Positions 19,644 through 29,727 of a stretch of 64,000 nt of DNA are shown piece by piece (position 1 is the stretch's first letter; each line of letters starts with the position of its first letter). The position numbers and the translations under genes are program-made. Source of the stretch: Pseudodonghicola flavimaris. GTDB lineage: Bacteria > Pseudomonadota > Alphaproteobacteria > Rhodobacterales > Rhodobacteraceae. The DNA is taken from positions 25,961 to 89,960 of the forward strand of contig NZ_JASNJD010000024.1 of assembly GCF_030164425.1 (NCBI RefSeq), given 5' to 3'. The notes beneath the pieces are model-generated. The model was not told the DNA's origin, did no database searches, and saw nothing but the letters and a program-made list of their open reading frames with translations.

Positions 19644-20129
19644 TTAACGCTTGGAGAACTGGAACGAACGGCGGGCTTTGCGCTTACCGTATTTCTTCCG
19701 TTCCACCACGCGGCTGTCGCGGGTCAGGAAGCCGGCGGCTTTCAGAGCGCCGCGCAGCGACGGATCGTACAGCTGCAGCGCCTTGGAGATGCCGTGCTTG
19801 ACCGCGCCGGCCTGACCGGTCAGGCCACCGCCCTTGACGGTTGCCATCACGTCGAATTCGCCTTCGACACCGGCCACCTGGAACGGCTGGCGCAGGATCA
19901 GCTGCAGCACCGGACGGGCAAAGTACTTGTCCATTTCCTTGCCGTTGACGACGACCTTGCCGGAGCCCGGCTTGATCCAGACGCGGGCAACCGCGTCTTT
20001 CCGTTTGCCGGTGGCATAGGAGCGGCCCAGTTCGTCACGGACGGGCTCACGCGAGATGACCTCTTCGGTCACGACTTCGACGCCGGCGACTGCGCCCAGC
20101 TCTTCGAGAGTATTGATCTGATCAGCCAT
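19644..20129 (-). CDS. rpsI: 30S ribosomal protein S9
   Basis: A 161-residue S9 with an alphaproteobacterial N-terminal extension of about 30 residues before the core [14 protein letters not shown]. The C-terminal tail ends [11 protein letters not shown], the segment that reaches the ribosomal P site. It follows rplM by 5 bp, the usual S9/L13 operon, and ends in a terminator at 19593-19622. Confidence 0.98.
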   Translation of the reverse strand: MADQINTLEELGAVAGVEVVTEEVISREPVRDELGRSYATGKRKDAVARVWIKPGSGKVVVNGKEMDKYFARPVLQLILRQPFQVAGVEGEFDVMATVKGGGLTGQAGAVKHGISKALQLYDPSLRGALKAAGFLTRDSRVVERKKYGKRKARRSFQFSKR

Positions 20130-20134
20130 CTGTC

Positions 20135-20593
20135 TCAGCTCCGGGTGTTTTTCTTGTTCATGGATTTGACATCCAGAACTTCGGGGCTCTGGGCCTCATG
20201 CGGGTGTTCGGCACCGGCATAGATGCGCAGGTTGGTCATCTGCTGGCGCGACAGGCGGTTGCCCGGCAGCATGCGCTTGACGGCCTGATAGACCACACGC
20301 TCGGGGTGCGCGCCTTCCAGGATCTGCTGTTTGGTGCGCGATTTGATGCCGCCCGGATGGCCGGTGTGCCAGTAGAAGTGCTCTTCGCGCTTCTTGCCGG
20401 TCATCTGCACCTTGTCCGCATTGATGATAATGACGTTGTCGCCCATATCCATATGCGGGGTGAAGGAGGCTTTGTGTTTGCCACGCAGGCGCATGGCGAC
20501 GATCGAGGCAAGACGGCCCAGAACAACGCCTTCGGCGTCGATCAGGATCCACTTCTTGTCGATCTCTGCAGGGGTCGCAGAAAAGGTTTTCAT
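20135..20593 (-). CDS. rplM: 50S ribosomal protein L13
   Basis: A 152-residue L13, first gene of the rplM-rpsI unit. It shows [17 protein letters not shown], the [12 protein letters not shown] block and [20 protein letters not shown] well-spaced sigma-70 promoter is present upstream at 20659-20687. Confidence 0.98.
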   Translation of the reverse strand: MKTFSATPAEIDKKWILIDAEGVVLGRLASIVAMRLRGKHKASFTPHMDMGDNVIIINADKVQMTGKKREEHFYWHTGHPGGIKSRTKQQILEGAHPERVVYQAVKRMLPGNRLSRQQMTNLRIYAGAEHPHEAQSPEVLDVKSMNKKNTRS

Positions 20594-20658
20594 CGGATCA
20601 GTCCCGTTTGACGTGATGCGCGGGACAAGGTTTGGCCCGCAGCGAATTCGATGGGCGG

Positions 20659-20687
20659 GGTATAAGGAAGCCCCATGACCGCGTCAA
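20659..20687 (-). promoter_or_regulatory. Sigma-70-type promoter of rplM-rpsI
   Basis: On the minus strand TTGACG (20687-20682) and TATACC (20664-20659) are separated by exactly 17 bp and end about 66 bp before the rplM start. Confidence 0.65.
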
Positions 20688-20767
20688 CTGAGACTTTTTC
20701 AAATTTATACAGCAAAAACAGTATCTTAAAAATTAGGTACTATAATACCCCAAGGTTTTGAGCACTC

Positions 20768-22195
20768 TCAGATCGCGATCAGCTCGGACGGGCTGTCCAG
20801 CAGGGCGCAAAGCCTCTGCATCGCCTGTTCGAAGGTATCCAGCGACACCCCGGCATTGATCGCCAGGCGCACGGCATGCGGGGCGCGCGCATTGCGCTGC
20901 ACGAAATCCTCGGCCGACCGGACCCGCACGCCCTCCGCCTCCGCCGCCTGCACAAAGGCGCCGGCGCGCCACCCCAGCGGCAGCGGCAGCCACAGAAACG
21001 GCACGTCCGAGCGCCACACCAGCTGATGTCCGCCAAGAGCGTTCACCGCGCATTGCACGTAATCGCGGATCACCCCGTGGACCTTGTCGGTCAGGGCCGC
21101 CAGACGCGGATCGACCAGCAGCCGCGCCATCAGATCGGTCAGCGGCGTCGCGATGCCGAAGAACCCGTGTTCCGCCGCACGCCGCAACTGCGCCGTGCGC
21201 TCGCGCGGGGCCAGGGCGAAACCGATCCGCAGCGCCGGGGTGATGCTTTTCGAGATCGAGGTGACATACCAGCTGCGCTCCGGCGCCAGCAGGCGGTAGC
21301 CGGGACCGCTGGCCTCCGACACATGATAACAGTTGTCCTCCAGGATCTGGAAATCGCAGCGACGCGCGACGTCGACCAGCGCCTGCCGGCGCGCCTGTGG
21401 CGTATGGGTCAGCGTCGGGTTGTGCGCCTCGGGCGAAGTACAGAGGATCTGCGCATCGTGCTGGCGGGCCGCCGCCTCCAGCGCCTCGGGGATCAGCCCC
21501 TCCGCATCCATCGGCACCGGCACCACCTCGGCCCGCAGCAATTCGGCGGCACGGCGAAACCCCGGATAGGACAGCTCCTCGACCAGGACCACCGGGCGAC
21601 GGCCGCGCAGCACGGTCTGCAGCACCAGGCAAAGCGCGTTCTGCCCGCCGTTGGCCAGAACCACATCGCTTTCACGGACCCGGCCCACCGTGCTGGCGGA
21701 CAGCCAACGCGCCGCCGCCTCCCGCGCCGGGCGAGAGCCTTCGCGCGAGGGGTAGTGCATCATGCCCGAGGGCGGCGCCTTGGCGATTTCCCCCAGCAGT
21801 TCCCGGATCAGGCCGGCCTGCCCGACACTGGGCAGATGCGGCGAGAACAGGTTGACGTGATAGCCATCGCCAGCCTCGCTGTTGTGCGGTGCGACGTCGT
21901 GGCGGAATTCCGGCTCGGAATCCGCCACGTCCTCTGAGTCCCGGCGATCGGCCGGCGCCACGAAGGTACCGCGCCCGACCTCCGCCAGCAGCACACCTTC
22001 GTCGGTCAGCAGCTTATAGGCCCGCGCGACGGTCCCAGGGGTGATGTCCAGCTGATAGGCAAGCTCTCGCACCGGCGGCAGTTTCTCCCCCACCGCCAAC
22101 TCTCCCGTGCGGATGCCCCGGCGGATCCGGTCGATCACCGCGCGATATTTCGGCCCGGAGGCATCGGCAAAGGTATCCGCCCAAATTGTATCCAT
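20768..22195 (-). CDS. MocR-type GntR regulator with aminotransferase domain
   Basis: A 475-residue PLP-dependent regulator. The winged HTH of the GntR family is near the N terminus (GEKLPPVRELAYQLDITPGT). The rest is a fold-type I aminotransferase domain with the PLP lysine at K316 (TSISKSI) and conserved HNPT and ILEDNCY strands. The ATG at 22195 has AAAGGAAAC at good spacing and is preferred over an upstream start at 22216. MocR proteins usually control genes of PLP, GABA or taurine metabolism; the target here may be itself and the divergent DUF1127 gene, with which it shares repeated ATTGTAY sequences. Confidence 0.88.
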   Translation of the reverse strand: MDTIWADTFADASGPKYRAVIDRIRRGIRTGELAVGEKLPPVRELAYQLDITPGTVARAYKLLTDEGVLLAEVGRGTFVAPADRRDSEDVADSEPEFRHDVAPHNSEAGDGYHVNLFSPHLPSVGQAGLIRELLGEIAKAPPSGMMHYPSREGSRPAREAAARWLSASTVGRVRESDVVLANGGQNALCLVLQTVLRGRRPVVLVEELSYPGFRRAAELLRAEVVPVPMDAEGLIPEALEAAARQHDAQILCTSPEAHNPTLTHTPQARRQALVDVARRCDFQILEDNCYHVSEASGPGYRLLAPERSWYVTSISKSITPALRIGFALAPRERTAQLRRAAEHGFFGIATPLTDLMARLLVDPRLAALTDKVHGVIRDYVQCAVNALGGHQLVWRSDVPFLWLPLPLGWRAGAFVQAAEAEGVRVRSAEDFVQRNARAPHAVRLAINAGVSLDTFEQAMQRLCALLDSPSELIAI

Positions 22196-22295
22196 GACAA
22201 TGTTTCCTTTGACCATCTCACCTCACCATTGTACCAAGATACATACGAAACAAGACGAAAGTGTGTCAATACAATTCTCCGAAGGGTGTACCAAT
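22185..22295. promoter_or_regulatory. Divergent control region with repeated ATTGTAY-type sites
   Basis: ATTGTATCC (22185-22193), ATTGTACCA (22228-22236), AATACAAT in inverted sense (22268-22275) and TGTACCAAT (22287-22295) recur between and across the starts of the MocR and DUF1127 genes. Multiple short repeats are typical of MocR binding regions. The spacing was read by eye only. Confidence 0.4.
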
Positions 22296-22521
22296 GTCTC
22301 CTCTGACGCAGTCCGGTTCTTCCACCATCGCGGGCGCAGATCTGCGCCGCAAACCCAGCACGTCGAAGATGCAGCGCATCAAGACCGTGGTGGGGCTGTG
22401 GTTCTTCCGTCGACGCACCCGTCAGCAGCTGAGCGAACTCGACACCCATCTTCTGGAAGATATCGGCGTCACCCACGCCCAGGCGCAGAAAGAAGCCAGC
22501 CGCCCGTTCTGGCAGGGCTGA
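22294..22521 (+). CDS. DUF1127 domain protein
   Basis: A small basic protein of 75 residues with the DUF1127 C terminus (LSELDTHLLEDIGVTHAQAQKEASRPFW). In other alphaproteobacteria proteins of this type influence RNA turnover and phosphate or carbon adaptation through their arginine-rich segment; here that segment is FFRRRTRQQ. The ATG at 22294 follows GAAGGGTG. It is divergent from the MocR gene and ends in a strong terminator. Confidence 0.88.
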   Translation: MSPLTQSGSSTIAGADLRRKPSTSKMQRIKTVVGLWFFRRRTRQQLSELDTHLLEDIGVTHAQAQKEASRPFWQG

Positions 22522-22569
22522 GCCCGGCGCCTCACCTTATCCCCGTCCGATCATTCGGACCTCTTCCTG

Positions 22570-22597
22570 GCCGGGGCTCTGCCCCGGCTCTTTTTTT
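22570..22597 (+). terminator. Rho-independent terminator of the DUF1127 gene
   Basis: GCCGGGGC and GCCCCGGC form a perfect 8-bp stem with a TCT loop, followed by TCTTTTTTT. Confidence 0.9.
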
Positions 22598-22659
22598 GCG
22601 AAACCGCCCGGGCCATCTGGACGATGGCGCCGGGCGGGTCGGATGATCGGCCCAAGACT

Positions 22660-23649
22660 TTATTCAGGCTGACAAATTTGTTTGCGAGAGATCGCCACCA
22701 GGGTGCGGAACAACAGCCCCAGGATAATCGCGCACAGCGCGGCCAGCGCCACAGAGCCCACGATCAGATGCCCCTGCGACTGTGCCACCCGGGCATAGAG
22801 GAAGGAAGCGATGGTCAGCGCCGCCACGGGAAAGGACAGCGCCCACCAGCTGAGCGCGAAGGGCAGCCGCAGCAGTTTCGGCACCTGCACCAGCACCAGC
22901 GCGGCGAAGACATAGGCGGCGTTCAGCAGGATATGTCCGAAGGCATCGATCTGACCGGCCAGCTGGTAATAGGCGATGAAGGCCACCGCCGGCGGGGCGA
23001 TCAGGATCACCAGCGTCGGAAACAGCCGCGCCGGAATCGGATTGTGGAACACGAGCCGGTTCATCACCAGGGTCAGCAACACGATCCAGAACACCAGTCC
23101 GGCGGAGAAGAACAGCCAGGAGGTCTCAATGTACCCCAGGCGGACACCGGCGACTGGTACAATCACGTTGCCCACCGCCGGAATGAACCAGGCCGGGGTC
23201 AGATGGCCGACCTCGAAGGAGCGGTGGCTGATCCAGCCCGAGACCACGGCGATGGTCAGCACCCCCTGCCCCAGCGTGCCGAGAATCCACAGCACCCGCG
23301 CCAGTTCCGGGTCGACGTTGTAATAGGCCGTCGCCGTCAGCAGCAGCGACACGGTCACCGCCGGGAAGAAAGCCAGCCGCACGGGGTGATTCCACTCGCC
23401 CTGCACGGCCCCGGGGTAGCGCAGGCCCTTCAGCAGATAGACGCCGGCAATCACAAGAAAGACCAGCGAAGCGAAATACATCACCCACTCCCCCAATGCC
23501 CCGGCCCAGGGCAGAACTGGCTGGGCGCCATGCAGCGCCAGCGACAGCCCCATCAGCCCCATGACCACGGCGAAGAAGGTGATCGGGAAATGCGCCAGCC
23601 GCTGCCCCTGATGCGGCGCGGAAGCAGCGGGATCCGTGATCTCAGACAT
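22660..23649 (-). CDS. SLAC1/TehA family anion channel or transporter
   Basis: An integral membrane protein of 329 residues with about ten hydrophobic helices. It matches the TehA/SLAC1 fold family (FPITFFAVVMGLMGLSLAL at the start; GHLTPAWFIPAVGNVIVP in the middle). Members pass small anions or dicarboxylates, or confer tellurite resistance. A near-consensus FNR-type box (23704-23717) is centred 61 bp upstream of the start, which suggests induction when oxygen is low. A GC-rich hairpin at 22604-22636 between this gene and the DUF1127 unit may help to terminate it. Confidence 0.85.
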   Translation of the reverse strand: MSEITDPAASAPHQGQRLAHFPITFFAVVMGLMGLSLALHGAQPVLPWAGALGEWVMYFASLVFLVIAGVYLLKGLRYPGAVQGEWNHPVRLAFFPAVTVSLLLTATAYYNVDPELARVLWILGTLGQGVLTIAVVSGWISHRSFEVGHLTPAWFIPAVGNVIVPVAGVRLGYIETSWLFFSAGLVFWIVLLTLVMNRLVFHNPIPARLFPTLVILIAPPAVAFIAYYQLAGQIDAFGHILLNAAYVFAALVLVQVPKLLRLPFALSWWALSFPVAALTIASFLYARVAQSQGHLIVGSVALAALCAIILGLLFRTLVAISRKQICQPE

Positions 23650-23703
23650 TCAAGAAACCTCATGTGTTTTGCGCGATCCTGTTCATTACCGCCGGGGCCG
23701 GCC

Positions 23704-23717
23704 TTGATTCAGGTCAA
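23704..23717. promoter_or_regulatory. FNR/Crp-family box TTGAT-N4-GTCAA
   Basis: TTGATTCAGGTCAA matches the FNR pattern TTGAT-N4-ATCAA except for one base. It sits upstream of the SLAC1-family gene at a distance suited to activation if transcription starts near 23669. Confidence 0.6.
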
Positions 23718-24209
23718 AAAGTGACATCCTGAAAACAGGTTTTCTGCCGTGTGCCATGGCGCAGGACTGGCAGATCAGGGCAAAACGGCCCAATCGGACG
23801 GCAAAGGCCGAACAAACGCAAGGTCAACCGGGGTGCCGCATCAAAGTATACAAAGATCTAACTTGAACGAGTCAGGGGACTCGCGTTAGGTGGGCCTTGG
23901 GGGGACACGATCGGGCAATTTGCAGTCTCCCCGCAGCATTTCGCAGTGTGGCATTCGGCGGAGATAAATTTGGGGGGGCCAGTCGGCGGCTGCTGTCCGC
24001 GGGGCAGATGCACAAGCGCACAAGGCCCGACCCCGACAGGCCCAGACAGGCCCGAACCCGGCAGCCTCTGCCCCGACCGACACCGCAGCCCATATCGCCA
24101 CCGCCCGCACCCGGCGCTGACGATCCCGAACGATCCCGGACTACCGCCCGGGGTCACAGGCGCCGCGTGGGTCCCTACCCCCCGCGCGGCGCCCTCTCCC
24201 CCGCACCGG
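23718..24209. other. Intergenic region without a recognised gene
   Basis: About 490 bp between the SLAC1-family promoter and the thioesterase stop. Short open frames occur on both strands but none has a plausible protein pattern. A short imperfect tandem repeat (GACAGGCCCAGACAGGCCCG) is near 24035. No tRNA, terminator or riboswitch was recognised. Confidence 0.5.
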
Positions 24210-24629
24210 TCAGCCCGGCGGAATGGAATAGGTCATCGACGCCCGCGCCACCGGCGCCGGACTCCCCTCCGAGAACAGCAGCACATCGCCCACCGCCAGC
24301 ACCCGGCCCAGCTTCAGCAGCCGGCATTCGGCCACCACATCGCGGTCGGCGGCAGGTTTGCGCATGAAATCCAGCGAACAATTGGTGGTCACCGCCAGCG
24401 CCTGGCGGCCGATCCGCGCCAGCACCATGGCATAGACCGCCACATCCGCCAGCGCGAACATCGACGGCCCAGACACGGTGCCGCCTGGGCGCAGATGCCG
24501 CTCCGCGGTTTTCAGACGGATGACGATCCGCTCAGGTTCCAGCGCATCGATCACGAAATCCTCGCGGATCTGCGGAAAGACGCTGTGCAGATAGTCCGAC
24601 AGCTCCTCGCGGGTCATGGCCAGGCTCAT
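24210..24629 (-). CDS. PaaI-family hotdog thioesterase
   Basis: An acyl-CoA thioesterase-like protein of 139 residues with the hotdog-fold signature RHLRPGGTVSGPSMFALADVA and the later strand ALAVTTNCSLDFMRKP. Members hydrolyse aryl- or medium-chain acyl-CoA esters. The ATG at 24629 has GGGGGAGG upstream. It diverges from an enoyl-CoA hydratase-like gene across 71 bp, so both may serve acyl-CoA turnover. Confidence 0.9.
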   Translation of the reverse strand: MSLAMTREELSDYLHSVFPQIREDFVIDALEPERIVIRLKTAERHLRPGGTVSGPSMFALADVAVYAMVLARIGRQALAVTTNCSLDFMRKPAADRDVVAECRLLKLGRVLAVGDVLLFSEGSPAPVARASMTYSIPPG

Positions 24630-24700
24630 ATGGGTCCTCCCCCCTGTTCCTACTCGGGTCTTGCGCCTAGAGTAGCGACAACATCGTCAGGGAGGGCAAG

Positions 24701-25486
<786 letters not shown>

Positions 25487-25803
25487 GCCGGCGGCGGGCG
25501 TCGGGTGAACTGATAAAATTCAATACAACAAATTCTTTCTTCGCCCCCGCCCCTGTGGCAGCCTGATGCTACTGCATCCGAACCTGGCCGTCGCCGGTGA
25601 TGCGTCCCTCCGGGCCGTACTGCTCTCACCGGCTGAACCGTTTCGCCGCGACGGCCAATCTTCGTTCATCGCATCGGCTGCGGTTGTCTTTCCGATCTCC
25701 GCATCCTCGTGACCGGCGCGTCCCCTGCGCCGGGTCACGCCCCCGGGGCTTCCCCTCCGCTCTGCCGTTGCACCGGACGCGCGCCTGCCCTATCTGGCGA
25801 GAC
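25487..25803. other. Intergenic region without a recognised gene
   Basis: About 317 bp before trmFO. The only structure is a hairpin at 25709-25738 (GTGACCGGCGC with GCGCCGGGTCAC, one bulged G). It has no T tract. The trmFO frame is open through part of the region but shows no conserved protein before 25804. Confidence 0.5.
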
Positions 25804-27150
25804 ATGAGCGAGACACTTCATATCGTCGGCGGCGGCATGGCCGGGTCCGAGGCCGCCTGGCAGGCGGCAAACGCCGGGGTGCGCGTGGTGATCCACGAAA
25901 TGCGCCCCAAGGTCGAAACCTTCGCCCACCGCACCGGCAACCTGGCCGAGATGGTCTGTTCCAATTCCTTCCGGTCGGATGACAGCGAACAGAATGCGGT
26001 TGGGCTGCTGCATTGGGAAATGCGTGCCGCCGATGGGTTGATCATGGCCACCGCCGATGCCCACCGCCTGCCCGCAGGCGGAGCGCTGGCGGTCGACCGC
26101 GATCCGTTTTCGGAAACCGTGACGGCGCGGCTGATGGATCACCCCAATATCTCGGTCTCTTACGAAGAGGTGACCGAGCTGCCCGATCAGGGCCAGTGGA
26201 TCATCGCCACCGGGCCGCTGACCTCCTCCGCCCTCGGCCAGGCGATCCAGGCAGAGACCGGCGCCGATGCGCTGGCCTTCTTCGATGCCATCGCCCCCAT
26301 TGTCTATGCCGAAAGCGTCAATATGGACGTGGCCTGGATGCAGTCGCGCTATGACAAGGGCGAGACCGAGGAAGAGCGCACGGCCTACCTCAACTGCCCG
26401 ATGGACAAGGATCAATACGAGGCCTTCATCGACGCGCTGCTGGCCGCCGACAAGACCGAGTTTCACGAGGGCGAAACGGCGGGCTATTTCGACGGCTGCC
26501 TGCCAATCGAGGTGATGGCCGAGCGTGGCCGCGAAACCCTGCGCCACGGGCCGATGAAGCCGGTCGGGCTGACCAATGCCCACAAGCCCGAGGAAAAGGC
26601 CTGGGCGGTGGTGCAGCTGCGCCGCGACAACGCACTGGGGACACTCTTCAACATCGTCGGCTTCCAGACCAAGATGAAATACGGCGCGCAAACCGAGGTG
26701 TTCCGGATGATCCCGGGGCTGGAGAACGCCAGTTTCGCCCGCCTGGGTGGCATCCACCGCAACACCTTCATCAATTCGCCGACGCTGCTCGATGCGCAGA
26801 TGCGGCTGAAATCACGGCCCAATATCCGCTTCGCCGGCCAGATCACCGGGGTCGAGGGCTATGTCGAAAGCGCCGCCATGGGGCTGCTGGCCGGGCGGCT
26901 GGCGGCGGCGGAGATGACCGGTGGCACGCTCAGCGCCCCGCCCGGAACCACCGCCATGGGCGCGCTGACCACCCATATCACCGGCGGCGCCGAGGCGAAG
27001 AGCTTCCAGCCGATGAACGTGAACTTCGGCCTCTTTCCCCCGGTCGAGGGGCTCAGGGGCGGGCGGCGCGGCCGCAAGGACCGCTACAAGGCCTATACCG
27101 ACCGCGCGAAGGCGGATTTCCAGAGCTGGTTGGCGGGCGCCGCGGGCTGA
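25804..27150 (+). CDS. trmFO: Folate/FAD-dependent tRNA (uracil-54) methyltransferase
   Basis: Makes ribothymidine at tRNA position 54 using methylene-tetrahydrofolate and FADH2. The protein has 448 residues. The FAD-binding [11 protein letters not shown] is at residues 9-19. Conserved cysteines are C52 ([11 protein letters not shown]) and the one in [12 protein letters not shown]. The family end [13 protein letters not shown] is present. The open frame extends to 25597, but the ATG at 25804 starts the conserved sequence. Confidence 0.97.
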   Translation: MSETLHIVGGGMAGSEAAWQAANAGVRVVIHEMRPKVETFAHRTGNLAEMVCSNSFRSDDSEQNAVGLLHWEMRAADGLIMATADAHRLPAGGALAVDRDPFSETVTARLMDHPNISVSYEEVTELPDQGQWIIATGPLTSSALGQAIQAETGADALAFFDAIAPIVYAESVNMDVAWMQSRYDKGETEEERTAYLNCPMDKDQYEAFIDALLAADKTEFHEGETAGYFDGCLPIEVMAERGRETLRHGPMKPVGLTNAHKPEEKAWAVVQLRRDNALGTLFNIVGFQTKMKYGAQTEVFRMIPGLENASFARLGGIHRNTFINSPTLLDAQMRLKSRPNIRFAGQITGVEGYVESAAMGLLAGRLAAAEMTGGTLSAPPGTTAMGALTTHITGGAEAKSFQPMNVNFGLFPPVEGLRGGRRGRKDRYKAYTDRAKADFQSWLAGAAG

Positions 27151-27222
27151 TCCGCCGCCCGCTCCCCAAGGCGTGACCGCGTGCGGCTGGAATCCGGGGC
27201 GAAAATCTGCATAGTGCGGCGC

Positions 27223-27843
27223 ATGACACAGACATATCTGGAGAAGATCTACGGCGTCGAGGACGCCGAAACGCAACGCGACGTCTATGACCAATGGGCC
27301 GGCAGCTATGATGCCGAGCTCGTTGGCGCCGATTACGCCACGCCCGCCCGGGTCGCCGCCGCCCTGAAATCCATCCTGACCGAGGCCGAGCTGGCCCAGC
27401 CGCTGCTGGATTTCGGCTGCGGCACCGGGCTGTCCGGCCAGGCGCTGGCCGATGCCGGGTTCCAACGGCTGCACGGCGCCGATGTTTCGACCGGGATGCT
27501 GGAGGCGGCCCGCGCCAAGCAGGTCTATGAAAAGCTGATCCCACTGCCGATGGGCAACCCCGATCCGGCGCTGGTGTCGCGCTACCGGCTGGTGACGGCG
27601 GTGGGGGCGATCTCGCCCGGGGCCGCCCCGGCCTCCTGCCTGCCGGCGATCCTGATGGCGCTGCCCTCGGGCGGCCGGATCGCCTTCAGCTATAACGGCC
27701 GGGCCTTCGAGGATGCCGAATATGCCCGTACGCTGGAGCGCACCGCAGGCAGTTCCGAGGCGGTGCTGGACTTCGACGAGGATGGCCCGCATGTGGCCGG
27801 TCTCGGGTCCACCGCGCGGGTGATGGTGCTGCGGCGGCGATGA
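27223..27843 (+). CDS. Class I SAM-dependent methyltransferase
   Basis: A protein of 206 residues with motif I LLDFGCGTGLSGQAL and the N-terminal YDQWAGSYDAEL typical of Methyltransf_11/25 proteins. The post-I region is GADVSTGMLEAAR. It overlaps gluQ by ATGA, so the two are translated together. The substrate is not known; proximity to a tRNA-modifying enzyme is suggestive only. Confidence 0.88.
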   Translation: MTQTYLEKIYGVEDAETQRDVYDQWAGSYDAELVGADYATPARVAAALKSILTEAELAQPLLDFGCGTGLSGQALADAGFQRLHGADVSTGMLEAARAKQVYEKLIPLPMGNPDPALVSRYRLVTAVGAISPGAAPASCLPAILMALPSGGRIAFSYNGRAFEDAEYARTLERTAGSSEAVLDFDEDGPHVAGLGSTARVMVLRRR

Positions 27844-28718
27844 GCTTCGTCACCCGGTTTGCGCCCTCTCCCACCGGGCCCCTGCATCTGGGACATGCCT
27901 ATTCGGCGCTGCTGGCCTGGGATATGGCGCAGGCCGCGGGCGGGACATTCCTGCTCCGGATCGAGGATATCGACCAGAGCCGGTCCCGGCCGGAGTGGGA
28001 GGCGCAGAACTACGACGATCTGCACTGGCTGGGGCTGCGCTGGCCGACACCGGTGATGCGGCAATCGGACCGGCTGCCACGCTATGGCGCGGCGCTGGCA
28101 CGGCTGAGCGATCTGGGGCTGACCTATCCCTGCCGCTGCCGCCGCGCCGATATCGAGGCCGCCGCCGGCGCGCCGCAGGAAGGCGTGCCGCAATTCGGCC
28201 CCGACGGGCGGATTTACCCCGGCACCTGCCGCACCCGGAGCATGGGCGAGGCCGGGCCCGAAGACGTGATCCGGCTGAATATGGAAAAAGCCACCGCCGC
28301 CCTGCCGCTCCGCGCCTTCACTGAAACCGGGCCGATGCATCCCGGCAGCCATCGCCTCGACCGCGCCCGGCTGATCGAAACCGTCGGCGACATCGTCCTG
28401 GTGCGGCGGCAGATGGGCAGTTCCTATCACCTCTCGGTGGTGGTGGATGATGCCGATCAGGGGATCACCCATGTGACCCGGGGCGCCGATCTGTTCGCGG
28501 CGACACAGATCCATGTGCTGCTGCAGGCGCTGCTGGGGCTGCCGACCCCGCTCTATCACCACCACCGGCTGATCCGCGATGCCGCCGGCAAGCGGCTGGC
28601 CAAACGCGACGATGCCCGGGCGCTGGCACGCTACCGGGCGGAGGGGGTGACGCCGGAGATGATCCGGCAGATGGTCGGCGAGATGGGGCACCAGCCGGCG
28701 GGCTCGCCCCCGGCGTGA
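27840..28718 (+). CDS. gluQ: Glutamyl-Q tRNA(Asp) synthetase
   Basis: A glutamyl-tRNA synthetase paralogue lacking the anticodon-binding domain. It attaches glutamate to the queuosine base of tRNA-Asp. The HIGH motif is HLGH (16-19). The zinc site C98, C100, Y126, C130 is intact. The KMSKS equivalent is KRLAKR. The 292-residue length is right for the short form. It is coupled to the upstream methyltransferase by a 4-bp overlap. Confidence 0.96.
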   Translation: MSFVTRFAPSPTGPLHLGHAYSALLAWDMAQAAGGTFLLRIEDIDQSRSRPEWEAQNYDDLHWLGLRWPTPVMRQSDRLPRYGAALARLSDLGLTYPCRCRRADIEAAAGAPQEGVPQFGPDGRIYPGTCRTRSMGEAGPEDVIRLNMEKATAALPLRAFTETGPMHPGSHRLDRARLIETVGDIVLVRRQMGSSYHLSVVVDDADQGITHVTRGADLFAATQIHVLLQALLGLPTPLYHHHRLIRDAAGKRLAKRDDARALARYRAEGVTPEMIRQMVGEMGHQPAGSPPA

Positions 28719-28740
28719 GGACGGGAGGCGCGCCGCCCCC

Positions 28741-28769
28741 ACCCCGGGATATGTGAGCCAGATCGAAGG
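28741..28769. repeat. Diverged copy of an intergenic CCCCGGGATAT...GCCAGA element
   Basis: ACCCCGGGATATGTGAGCCAGA resembles the element at 56637-56664 (CCCCGGGATATTTGGGGCCAGA). The two copies lie between gluQ and hisI here and inside the ABC operon there. I recall similar short elements in Rhodobacteraceae genomes. Confidence 0.45.
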
Positions 28770-28786
28770 GGCGCCGGCACGACAGG

Positions 28787-29146
28787 TTACTCCATCGGCT
28801 TCATCAGCTCCACCTCGGCGCCGTCGCGCACCGCGGTATAGAAACAGCTGCGGCGGTTGGTGTGACAGGCCGGGCCGGTCTGGTTCACCACCACCAGCAG
28901 GCAATCGCGGTCGCAATCGATGCGGAAATCCACCAGTTCCTGCACGTGGCCGGAGCTTTCGCCCTTGACCCAGAAGCTCTGCCGCGAGCGCGACCAATAG
29001 GTGACGCGGCCGGTTTCCAAGGTGCGGGCGATGGAGGCCGCGTTCATCCAGGCCATCATCAGCACCTCTCCAGTGGCCGCATCCTGAGCGATGGCGGGGA
29101 TCAGCCCGGCCTCGGTATAGGTCAAAGTCGCGGGATCGAAGGACAT
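28787..29146 (-). CDS. hisI: Phosphoribosyl-AMP cyclohydrolase
   Basis: Third step of histidine synthesis, opening the purine ring of PR-AMP. The stand-alone protein has 119 residues. The metal and substrate motifs are [21 protein letters not shown] and [10 protein letters not shown]. No other his gene is adjacent. It diverges from the IscU-like gene by 68 bp. Confidence 0.97.
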   Translation of the reverse strand: MSFDPATLTYTEAGLIPAIAQDAATGEVLMMAWMNAASIARTLETGRVTYWSRSRQSFWVKGESSGHVQELVDFRIDCDRDCLLVVVNQTGPACHTNRRSCFYTAVRDGAEVELMKPME

Positions 29147-29214
29147 GAGCGGAAAACCTTTTGCAACGCCGGTCGGGCCCCCTATGTAGAGAGAAGCGAA
29201 GACGAGGGAAACCC

Positions 29215-29667
29215 ATGTCCGGCGACAGCGATCTGATCAAGCTCTATTCGGCCCGCATTCTGGCGCTGGCCGCAGATATTCCGCATCTGGGCCGGCTCGC
29301 TGCCCCCGATGCCACCGTCAAGAAACGCTCGCCGTTGTGCGGGTCGACCATTACCGTCGATGTGACGGTAAAGGACCGGCGGATCGCCGATTTCGCCCAG
29401 GATGTGAAAGCCTGCGCACTGGGTCAGGCGGCCGCTGCCGTGGTCGGCGCCGCCGCGATCGGCCGCAGCCGGGCCGAGATCGAAAAGGCCCGCGATCAGC
29501 TCAAGGCCATGCTGAAAGAGGGCGGCCCGGTGCCCGAGGCCCCCTTTGACGGGCTGGAGGTGCTGTTGCCGGCGCGCGATTACAAGAACCGCCATGCCTC
29601 GATCCTGCTGTCGCTGGAGGCGACGGCGGAGGCGATGGCCCAGGCCGAACAGGCCGATTGTGCCTGA
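29215..29667 (+). CDS. IscU/NifU-like Fe-S scaffold homologue, degenerate
   Basis: A protein of 150 residues with the IscU fold. The first two cluster cysteines are kept as C42 (SPLCGS) and C67 (KACALGQAA). The Asp next to the first cysteine (CGD in IscU) is Ser. The third ligand position, HC in IscU, is H127-A128 (NRHASILL). It may therefore bind a cluster differently or have a regulatory role. No isc or suf genes are next to it. The ATG at 29215 is the family start. Confidence 0.85.
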   Translation: MSGDSDLIKLYSARILALAADIPHLGRLAAPDATVKKRSPLCGSTITVDVTVKDRRIADFAQDVKACALGQAAAAVVGAAAIGRSRAEIEKARDQLKAMLKEGGPVPEAPFDGLEVLLPARDYKNRHASILLSLEATAEAMAQAEQADCA

Positions 29668-29727
29668 CCGGCGGCGGCCCCCGGCTGCTGACCCGATGGC
29701 TGCTGCGGTGACCGGCAGGGGGCGCCG

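Noticed and set aside
24035..24060. Possible CRISPR-like short repeats
   Set aside because: Only two imperfect adjacent copies with no spacer spacing; no cas genes.
23858..24175. Several short overlapping frames on both strands
   Set aside because: Pro/Arg-rich composition, no ribosome sites and no recognisable domain; listed as intergenic.
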